From CAMTVQ01 sp947085255 (GTDB taxonomy: Bacteria; Bacteroidota; Bacteroidia; Sphingobacteriales; Sphingobacteriaceae), in contig CAMTVQ010000001.1 of assembly GCA_947085255.1 (NCBI GenBank), forward strand, positions 372,001 through 436,000: a DNA stretch of 64,000 nucleotides, given 5' to 3'. This document shows positions 57,721-64,000 of this stretch, one piece after another (the first letter of the stretch is position 1; each line of letters begins with the position of its first letter). A program made the position numbers and the translations under genes. Under the pieces are notes generated by a model that worked only from the letters and a program-made list of their open reading frames with translations, searched no databases and had not been told where the DNA came from.

Positions 57721-59772
57721 ATGCAAGAAAATCCAAAAGAGTTCCAGCCCTATATAAAGGCTGATGAAAAAGTAGCAGAATTTACCATTAAATCTGTTGC
57801 TTTAGGTGCCTTATTCGGCATTATTTTCGGTGCTGCCACCGTATATTTAGCTTTAAGAGCCGGTTTAACCGTATCGGCATCTATCCCTATTGCCGTTATT
57901 GCCATTACACTTGGTCGTAAATTTTTCAAAACCACCATTTTAGAGAACAATATCATTCAAACTACTGGTTCTGCTGGCGAGTCTATTGCTGCAGGTGTGG
58001 TATTTACCTTACCTGGCTTTCTATTTTTATCACTAAACGAACAAGGGGTAAGTAGTGGCGAAATCTATTTTTCGTACATCACTATCCTTACCTTAGCTAC
58101 CATGGGAGGTGTATTGGGTACGCTCATGATGATTCCGCTGCGACGTTCATTGATTGTTAAAGAACATGAAACCCTGCCCTACCCAGAAGGAACTGCTTGC
58201 GCTTCAGTATTAAAAGCAGGTGAAAAAGGAGGTGATTTTGCCAAAACTGCCTTTATGGGCTTAGGTTTTGCCATGGTATACGCATTATTGCAAAAAGTAC
58301 TCCACGTAATTGCCGAAACTCCTCGTTTTGTAACAGAACAAACCAACAAATTTTTTCCTTCGGCTGCAGTAAGCGGTGAAATCACTCCTGAATACATGGG
58401 TGTTGGGTATATTATTGGTCCAAAAATTTCTGGAGTATTGGTAGCAGGTGGTGTTTTATCGTGGTTAGGATTAATTCCTCTATTAGCCACCTTAGTCCCT
58501 GCCGATACTATTGCCATGCAATTGATTAAGTTAGGTTACCTAAAAGACTTAGCAACCGCAGGTGGTCCAGGGGGATGGAATCCAGATACGCATTCATTTA
58601 CAGATACAGCTTCGGCCATTTACCGTGCTTATGTGCGCCAAATTGGTGCAGGTGCGGTAGCTGCTGGTGGTTTTATTACGCTAATAAAAACGATTCCTAC
58701 TATCATTTCATCATTTAGTGAAAGTTTAGGTTCTTTAAAAGAGAAAGTAGGCGGTGCAAGTGTTAAGCGTACCGATCAAGACTTATCTATAAAAGTAGTG
58801 TTATTTGGTAGTTTGGCACTAATTCTATTAATCGCTGTGTTACCTCAAATTCCAGGTGATAGCATAATGAATAAATTATTGATTGGATTGCTGGTTGTAA
58901 TTTTTGGTGCATTTTTCGTTACCGTTTCCAGTCGTATTGTAGGACTTATCGGTTCGAGTAACAACCCTATCTCAGGAATGACCATTGCTACCTTAATGGG
59001 TACCTGCTTAGTATTTATCGCAGTAGGCTGGACAGGCAAAGTGTACGAGCCAATGGCCTTAGTTGTAGGTGGTATGATTTGTATTGCTGCAGCTAATGCA
59101 GGAGCTACTTCTCAGGATTTAAAAACGGGCTATATTGTAGGTGCTACACCAAAATATCAGCAGTTAGCTTTGTTTGTAGGAGCTATTGTATCATCTATCG
59201 CTATCGGTTTAACGGTAAAGATTTTAGATACGCCTACAGCGGAAATGGTAAAAGATGGCATTTATCATGCTATTGGTACCGATAAATACCCTGCACCACA
59301 AGGAACCTTAATGGCTACATTGGTAAAAGGTATTTTATCATTCAATTTAGATTGGCAGTTTGTATTAGTTGGTGTGTTTTTAGCCATTACGATGGAACTA
59401 TGTGGTATTAAATCACTGTCATTTGCTGTAGGTGCATATTTACCATTAGCTACTACCCTACCTATTTTCTGTGGTGGTGCTATTAAAGGCATAGTAGATT
59501 GGAAAGGTAAAAAACAAGGTGCGGTTGAAGAAGATGCTGATTTAGGAAAAGGTAATTTATTGGCTACCGGCTTAGTTGCAGGTGGTGCCTTAGCTGGTGT
59601 AATTGTAGCTATACTTTCGGTAGATGAAGGTATTTCCAATGGCTTAGCAAAACTAAATGCAGAGCATGGACTAAGCGAGCTATTAGGACATGGAGGCTAT
59701 CAATTATTAGGTTTCGCCTTCTTTGTACTTATGGGCTTATTCTTATACCGTACAGCTACAAAAAAAGATTAA
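57721..59772 (+). CDS. OPT-family oligopeptide transporter
   Basis: A 683-residue carrier with about 14-16 membrane helices, of the bacterial OPT group. Family motifs: LRAGLTVSASIPIAVIAI, TTGSAGESIAAGVVFTLPGF, and LPYPEGTACASVLKAGEKGG. SSNNPISGMTIATLMGT and GATSQDLKTGYIVGATPKYQ occur in the second half. Members move oligopeptides or metal-chelate complexes with protons. As the neighbour of the POT carrier and the S9 peptidase, peptide import is the likeliest role. Metal chelate uptake (YSL-type) cannot be excluded from sequence. Confidence 0.93.
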   Translation: MQENPKEFQPYIKADEKVAEFTIKSVALGALFGIIFGAATVYLALRAGLTVSASIPIAVIAITLGRKFFKTTILENNIIQTTGSAGESIAAGVVFTLPGFLFLSLNEQGVSSGEIYFSYITILTLATMGGVLGTLMMIPLRRSLIVKEHETLPYPEGTACASVLKAGEKGGDFAKTAFMGLGFAMVYALLQKVLHVIAETPRFVTEQTNKFFPSAAVSGEITPEYMGVGYIIGPKISGVLVAGGVLSWLGLIPLLATLVPADTIAMQLIKLGYLKDLATAGGPGGWNPDTHSFTDTASAIYRAYVRQIGAGAVAAGGFITLIKTIPTIISSFSESLGSLKEKVGGASVKRTDQDLSIKVVLFGSLALILLIAVLPQIPGDSIMNKLLIGLLVVIFGAFFVTVSSRIVGLIGSSNNPISGMTIATLMGTCLVFIAVGWTGKVYEPMALVVGGMICIAAANAGATSQDLKTGYIVGATPKYQQLALFVGAIVSSIAIGLTVKILDTPTAEMVKDGIYHAIGTDKYPAPQGTLMATLVKGILSFNLDWQFVLVGVFLAITMELCGIKSLSFAVGAYLPLATTLPIFCGGAIKGIVDWKGKKQGAVEEDADLGKGNLLATGLVAGGALAGVIVAILSVDEGISNGLAKLNAEHGLSELLGHGGYQLLGFAFFVLMGLFLYRTATKKD

Positions 59773-59793
59773 TTATTAGTTAGCGTTACAATT

Positions 59794-59829
59794 AAAAAGG
59801 GTGTGAGGTTTAGATCTCACACCCTTTTT
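59794..59829 (+). terminator. Terminator after the OPT gene
   Basis: GGGTGTGAG and CTCACACCC form a hairpin flanked by A and T runs. Confidence 0.88.
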
Positions 59830-59901
59830 AATTTAAAAGAATTTATACAGCAAACCATATACTAATGGATTACGTTCATCTTTGGTAATTACTTGATAAA
59901 T

Positions 59902-60438
59902 ATGACTATAAAACGCTTTGTCTTCTTTTCATGCATTGGATGTGCAATAGGTGTGCTTATATCCTTATACGCATTTTACAGATTTGAGTCAGTTCCAGCA
60001 TTTAGCGAAGAAGCTATAGCAGTTATCCAAAAAGAGGACAGAAAACCATCCGCTCGCTACTCTGTAAAACAGGTAGTAAAAATTCAACTCCATGCATTAC
60101 AAACCAATACAGCCAGCGATGAAGGAATAGCAACTGTCTTTAACTTTTCATCCCCCACCAATCGAGAGCAAACTGGACCCTTAACCCGTTTTAAGTTATT
60201 GGTAAAAACCGAAGCCTATCGTGATTTATTGAATTTCAAGTCGTGCAAATTTTCTAAAGTCATTATTGATGAAAATCAAGCCCAACAAGTAGTTGAACTA
60301 ATTACTTCTAACAATAAAAAGGTATACTATTTATTCCAACTCTCTAAACAAACCGAACAACCATACAAAGGTTGTTGGATGACGGATGGAGTAATACGGT
60401 TAGATGATAGGAAGGAAAAGGTAGGTACGGATGTATAG
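59902..60438 (+). CDS. Membrane-anchored DUF4864-like protein
   Basis: A 178-residue protein with one N-terminal membrane helix (about residues 7-24, VFFSCIGCAIGVLISLYAF). The remaining domain reads VVKIQLHALQTNTASDEGIA, VFNFSSPTNREQTGPLTRF and LLVKTEAYRDLLNFKSCKF. This is the pattern of the DUF4864 / NTF2-like group also found in plant chloroplast proteins (SPxNRxxTGPxxRF). The function is unknown. ATG 59902 follows a TTG (59893) in the same frame and is preferred. Single gene between two terminators. Confidence 0.65.
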   Translation: MTIKRFVFFSCIGCAIGVLISLYAFYRFESVPAFSEEAIAVIQKEDRKPSARYSVKQVVKIQLHALQTNTASDEGIATVFNFSSPTNREQTGPLTRFKLLVKTEAYRDLLNFKSCKFSKVIIDENQAQQVVELITSNNKKVYYLFQLSKQTEQPYKGCWMTDGVIRLDDRKEKVGTDV

Positions 60439-60445
60439 GCTCTAT

Positions 60446-60483
60446 AAAAAACATCTTTGTTGTAATTAACAGAGGTGTTTTTT
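60446..60483. terminator. Bidirectional terminator between convergent genes
   Basis: AAAAAACATCTTTGTT and AACAGAGGTGTTTTTT pair with two G-T wobbles. A and T runs lie on both sides, so it can stop transcription from both genes. Confidence 0.85.
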
Positions 60484-60502
60484 ATACAATGATTTAAAAT
60501 AC

Positions 60503-60754
60503 CTATTTTTTCTCTATCACTCTTCCAACTTGTTCAATAACATATGTTACTGAAGAGCCTGTTACAGGATCTTCAACAGTCAATGTATCTACAGCATTAC
60601 CAATTTTAACAAAATCACCAACATTTAGTGAATCGCTTGTTTGCTTGTATACAATTTCGGTAGGATTTGAAACCGCACTTGGTGTTTCTTGGTGAGTACA
60701 ACTGATTAAAGCAGTACTAATTGTAAAAAGAATAAAAAATGGTTTTGTTTTCAT
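60503..60754 (-). CDS. Small lipoprotein
   Basis: An 83-residue protein with a lipoprotein signal ending ALISC (Cys19). The mature part is about 64 residues. SDSLNVGDFVKIGNAVDTLTV and VTYVIEQVGRVIEKK suggest a small SH3- or KOW-like beta barrel, but I do not recognise a family. It starts 8 bp after the stop of the collagen-like gene on the same strand, so it is made from the same transcript and may help anchor or export that protein. Confidence 0.7.
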   Translation of the reverse strand: MKTKPFFILFTISTALISCTHQETPSAVSNPTEIVYKQTSDSLNVGDFVKIGNAVDTLTVEDPVTGSSVTYVIEQVGRVIEKK

Positions 60755-60762
60755 GTTATAGG

Positions 60763-63700
60763 TTAATAGTAAATAATTAACTGCCCTAGTCCTCCAGATG
60801 AACCGTTAATACTGGCCGCTCCATTTCGTTGAATATTAAGACTTCCTCCATCGCCCCCTTTTCCAACCATTCCGGTACCATTACTTATAACTAATTGTTT
60901 GCCACTCTGTCCACCTAGACCTCCTTGTACATAAAATGTAGTACCTACCGTTCCTACTATAGCTGTGCTAAACAAGAATGACACCTGACCATCATTTCCT
61001 TTAGCAGGATAAAAACCTAAAGTAGGGATTGTATAATTAGTTGCGTTATATGTCACAACTCCTCCTGTACCTATTGTTGCTGAATTATTACCACCAGTTC
61101 CACCATTCAATGTCCAAGATCCGGCAGCCGTTGTTAATCCATCTAAAAAAGTAGAACCAGTTGGCAATGTAAATAGTGTACTTCCTCCAAGTCCTCCAGC
61201 TGCACTACCAGGAGCACCACCACCAATACCACCTGTCGCCGCTGTTGGTGAACCATTTACATTAATTGCAGTAATTTTAGCACCAGCAGGGACTAAGAAA
61301 GTAGCTTTTATATATGCCCCAGCACCTCCTCCATGCCCGCCTGGTGTAGTAGCACTAAAACCAGTAGCAGTTGGAGTTCCACCGCCACCGCCACCGCTAC
61401 CCCATGCTTCAATAACAATTTGTCTAATTGAACTTCCATCAGTAGGCACATCAAAATCAGCATAATTAGCGGTTTGCGCTGTATAAACCTTAAACTGTGC
61501 CCCTACACCTTGAGAACCCGTTGCACCTGTACTACCAGTATAGCCTGTAGCAGATGTACTACCTGTCGTACCCGTATAACCCGTTGCGGATGTACTACCA
61601 GTATAACCAGTACTCGATGTACTACCTGTTGTCCCTGTATAACCTGTATTCGATGTACTGCCAGTCGTTCCTGTGTAGCCCGTATTAGATGTACTGCCTG
61701 TTGTTCCTGTAGTTCCAGTATATCCCGTATTGGATGTACTTCCAGTATACCCAGTATTAGATGTGCTTCCTGTTGTACCAGTTACCGATGAAGAACCCGT
61801 TGAACCTGTAACACCTGTATAACCTGTACTTGATGTGCTTCCCGTTGTTCCTGTGTAAGCCGTATTTGATGTACTTCCTGTTGTACCCGTAGTTCCTGTA
61901 AAACCTGTGTTTGATGTACTACCTGTATAGCCAGTATTCGATGTACTTCCTGTTGTACCTGTAACTGAACTAGAACCTGTAACACCTGTCAAACCAAGAT
62001 CACCAGTCGCAACTACTTTTACTGGGTAACTATCTCCTACAATAATTGCTAAATCACTTATACCTCTATTGATAGCTACTTTTAACTCACCTGTAGACTC
62101 TGTATAGCTCGTTACCTTTCCTTCATCGTATATATTAGTATTTGCATCAAGAATAATGCGTACTCTCATTCCAGGAGTAAAGCCTACAAGTAAGCGATAA
62201 GGATTATTGATGGAGATAACAACTTCTCGTGAACCTGTAAAAAATCCTGAAATAAAGGATTGATCTACATCACCTCTATAAGCTCTTATACCTTCAGCAT
62301 ATACTCCTCTACCCGTAAAACCAGTCGTTCCGGTGGTTCCAGTAAAGCCCGTAGACGCCGTGCTTCCAGTGCTGCTGGTGCTTCCAGTATAGCCTGTATT
62401 GGAGGTGCTACCCGTTGTTCCGGTATAGCCTGTATTTGATGTACTACCAGTAGTTCCTGTTCCACCTGTAATAGATGATGCTCCTGTACTACCAGTAGTT
62501 CCTGTATATCCCGTATTAGACGTAGTGCCTGTTGTACCTGTTGTGCCAGTATCACCAGTACTGCCTGTAATAGATGAAGAACCTGTACTTCCAGTTGTAC
62601 CTGTATATCCTGTGGTTGATGTGCTACCTGTAGTTCCCGTAAATCCTGTGGTTGATGTACTACCTGTTGTTCCTGTATATCCTGTAGCAGATGTACTACC
62701 AGTATATCCTGTATTTGATGTGCTTCCTGTTGTACCAGTAGTTCCTGTATATCCTGTAGCAGATGTACTACCAGTGTAACCGGTTGCTGAAGTACTACCT
62801 GTATATCCTGTAACTCCTGTAGCACCCGTTGTACCTGAATAGCCCGTTATTGAAGAAGAACCCGTTGTGCCACTTGAGCCTGTATTACCTCTATTGGCTG
62901 CAATAGACAAGTTGTATAATATATACGGAGTTGCGTCATTTAAAGTAGGATTACTTATAAAAGTAATATTTACTTCAAATATATTTAAAGCTTGATTATA
63001 AGAAATTACTGTACCTTCTTTATATATATTCACATTAGTTGTAGGCGTTAATCTTACATACGAACCAGGCAAATACGCATTGAATTCGGGATCTAATGAA
63101 TACTTCTGGGCATCCATACTATTAACCGTTAGACTCGAAGGAGTTACACCAAATAAAGCAGTTGCTACTACTCTATACCCTGCCCCCGTCATACCTGTAT
63201 TACCACTTGTACCTGTAAATCCGCTAGCTGCAGTTGACCCTGTATAACCTGTTGCAGATGTTGTGCCTGTACTTCCTGTGCTTCCAGTAAAACCAGTATT
63301 AGAAGTACTACCCGTAGTTCCTGTATTTGCGCTTGTACCTGTAGCTCCAGTATAACCAGAAGCTGAAGTACTACCTGTTGTTCCTGTAGTTGACGTGCTT
63401 CCTGTTGTGCCTGTAAAACCTGTAGTTGATGTTGATCCCGTACTGCCTGTATAACCTGTAGTTGACGTACTGCCCGATGTACCAGTTGAAGCTGTTGTAC
63501 CAGTATAACCCGTAACAGCGGTAGTGCCCGTAACGCCTGTAGTTCCTGTAATTGAAGACGAGCCTGTAGTTCCTGTTGTAGCTGTATAACCAGTTGCTGC
63601 TGTGGTACCTGTTGTTCCTGTAGTAGATGAAGCACCCGTACTTCCCGTAACACCTGTATAACCCGTAGCGGCAGTTGAACCAGTACTTCCAGTATAGCCA

Positions 63701-64000
63701 GTAATTGAAGAAGCACCTGTGCTTCCTGTAGTTCCAGTATAACCTGTAGATGCAGTTGAACCCGTTGTTCCTGTATAGCCTGTAATAGCTGTTGCACCTG
63801 TTATTCCTGAAGTACCAGTAGTAGATGAAGCACCTGTTGTTCCTGTTGTACCTGTATAGCCTGTTGATGCCGTACTACCTGTATAACCTGTAATAGATGA
63901 CGATCCTGTACTTCCAGTTACACCTGTATATCCCGTATTTGATGTACTGCCTGTTGTTCCTGTAATGGATGTTGAACCCGTAACACCTGTATATCCCGTA
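60763..64000 (-). CDS. Giant collagen-like (Gly-x-Thr repeat) protein with phage-tail-like domains, 5' end outside window
   Basis: An open frame of about 1,078 codons reaches the right edge; the methionine at 63192 is internal, since repeat codons continue before it. Long blocks of triplets ending in Thr (GTT, GST, SNT, GYT) make up most of it. At least two compact domains interrupt them (about 62885-63195 and 61985-62318). Both share the pattern PGxxVRxxxxxNIYxEGxVxSY, which occurs in phage tail-fibre proteins. The C-terminal 240 residues form a glycine-rich domain (VIEAWGSGGGGGGTP, GGHGGGAGAYIKATF) of the kind found at tail-fibre tips. It ends without a T9SS tail. Probably a surface or tail-like fibre adhesin; function inferred. 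Confidence 0.85.
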   Translation of the reverse strand, partial: TGYTGVTGSTSITGTTGSTSNTGYTGVTGSTGSSSITGYTGSTASTGYTGTTGTTGASSTTGTSGITGATAITGYTGTTGSTASTGYTGTTGSTGASSITGYTGSTGSTAATGYTGVTGSTGASSTTGTTGTTAATGYTATTGTTGSSSITGTTGVTGTTAVTGYTGTTASTGTSGSTSTTGYTGSTGSTSTTGFTGTTGSTSTTGTTGSTSASGYTGATGTSANTGTTGSTSNTGFTGSTGSTGTTSATGYTGSTAASGFTGTSGNTGMTGAGYRVVATALFGVTPSSLTVNSMDAQKYSLDPEFNAYLPGSYVRLTPTTNVNIYKEGTVISYNQALNIFEVNITFISNPTLNDATPYILYNLSIAANRGNTGSSGTTGSSSITGYSGTTGATGVTGYTGSTSATGYTGSTSATGYTGTTGTTGSTSNTGYTGSTSATGYTGTTGSTSTTGFTGTTGSTSTTGYTGTTGSTGSSSITGSTGDTGTTGTTGTTSNTGYTGTTGSTGASSITGGTGTTGSTSNTGYTGTTGSTSNTGYTGSTSSTGSTASTGFTGTTGTTGFTGRGVYAEGIRAYRGDVDQSFISGFFTGSREVVISINNPYRLLVGFTPGMRVRIILDANTNIYDEGKVTSYTESTGELKVAINRGISDLAIIVGDSYPVKVVATGDLGLTGVTGSSSVTGTTGSTSNTGYTGSTSNTGFTGTTGTTGSTSNTAYTGTTGSTSSTGYTGVTGSTGSSSVTGTTGSTSNTGYTGSTSNTGYTGTTGTTGSTSNTGYTGTTGSTSNTGYTGTTGSTSSTGYTGSTSATGYTGTTGSTSATGYTGSTGATGSQGVGAQFKVYTAQTANYADFDVPTDGSSIRQIVIEAWGSGGGGGGTPTATGFSATTPGGHGGGAGAYIKATFLVPAGAKITAINVNGSPTAATGGIGGGAPGSAAGGLGGSTLFTLPTGSTFLDGLTTAAGSWTLNGGTGGNNSATIGTGGVVTYNATNYTIPTLGFYPAKGNDGQVSFLFSTAIVGTVGTTFYVQGGLGGQSGKQLVISNGTGMVGKGGDGGSLNIQRNGAASINGSSGGLGQLIIYY
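61507..64000 (-). repeat. Coding tandem repeats of the collagen-like protein
   Basis: Nine-base and longer (often 36-base) units encode G-x-T and S-x-T triplets, with gaps at the two compact domains. Neighbouring units use different synonymous codons (ACA, ACT, ACG; GGT, GGA, GGC), so similarity is kept at protein level more than at DNA level. Confidence 0.85.

Noticed and set aside
62525..62779. Plus-strand frame with VPVVPVYPV repeats
   Set aside because: Antisense shadow of the repeat DNA; no signal, no start context.
63189..63797. 202-codon minus-strand frame rich in Gln/Leu/Val
   Set aside because: It is the shifted reading of the collagen-like repeats. The correct frame gives G-x-T triplets continuous with the downstream protein.
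61507..64000. CRISPR-like regular DNA repeats
   Set aside because: The repeats are coding, degenerate at third codon positions, lack unique spacers, and have no cas genes nearby. They encode Gly/Ser-x-Thr triplets.

Overview
The window looks like chromosomal DNA of a Bacteroidota bacterium outside the classical Bacteroidales, most likely in the Chitinophagales/Sphingobacteriales/Saprospirales grade; I cannot place it further. Evidence: type IX secretion (T9SS) sorting tails of both type A and type B, an S46 dipeptidyl-peptidase, a MbnP plus di-heme peroxidase pair, the gene neighbourhoods holA/HsdR_N and alaS-M23-MerR, and promoters of the Bacteroidota TTG/TAnnTTTG type with almost no Shine-Dalgarno sequences. 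DNA is AT-rich and densely coding, and no stretch over 300 bp lacks a gene. There is no rRNA, no CRISPR, no transposase and no recognisable prophage.

Layout. 1-9.7 kb: EVE protein, VOC protein and holA (minus), HsdR_N protein and the stringent-response enzyme Rel (plus), the di-heme peroxidase/MbnP pair (minus), an ABC exporter, a YoeB toxin with a DUF2683-like antitoxin, and a lipoprotein. 9.7-19.7 kb: alaS, a divergent M23 peptidase and MerR regulator, a methyltransferase-bioA-lipoprotein operon, and a small glycan cluster. 19.7-24.4 kb: tRNA-Leu(GAG), a DUF547 protein, a flavoprotein with a membrane Fe-S protein, an aspartic protease, tRNA-Gly and tRNA-Leu(TAA). 24.4-30.2 kb: a duplicated GT2 gene flanking a frameshifted T9SS protein, and a cellulose-synthase-like GT. 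30.2-43.8 kb: S46 peptidase, rpe, TonB receptor, serC, a frameshifted T9SS gene, serA, DUF1015, and a 7TM-HD phosphodiesterase. 43.8-45.9 kb: tRNA-Ser, tRNA-Pro, a GIY-YIG gene, a remodelled tRNA-Pro copy, an inverted pair of palindromes, rpsO and trmN6. 45.9-60.5 kb: a giant T9SS type-B protein, thiolase, S9 peptidase, POT and OPT peptide transporters. 60.5-64 kb: a very large collagen-like protein that runs off the right edge.

How the genes work together: extracellular and periplasmic peptidases (S46, S9) with POT and OPT carriers and a thiolase suggest growth on peptides. The serC/serA pair makes serine, bioA makes biotin, and the glycosyltransferases build surface glycan. The T9SS proteins and the collagen-like protein are surface structures.

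The most unusual signal is in the repeats. (1) A family of 26-bp palindromes, with compensatory changes in the stem, occurs as an inverted pair beside rpsO and again inside alaS, in frame. (2) Seven-base tandem words occur in many gene gaps and inside two genes, in frame in bioA and breaking a GT2 gene. (3) A tRNA-Pro copy has had its anticodon arm and T-loop replaced by perfect palindromes, next to a GIY-YIG gene.
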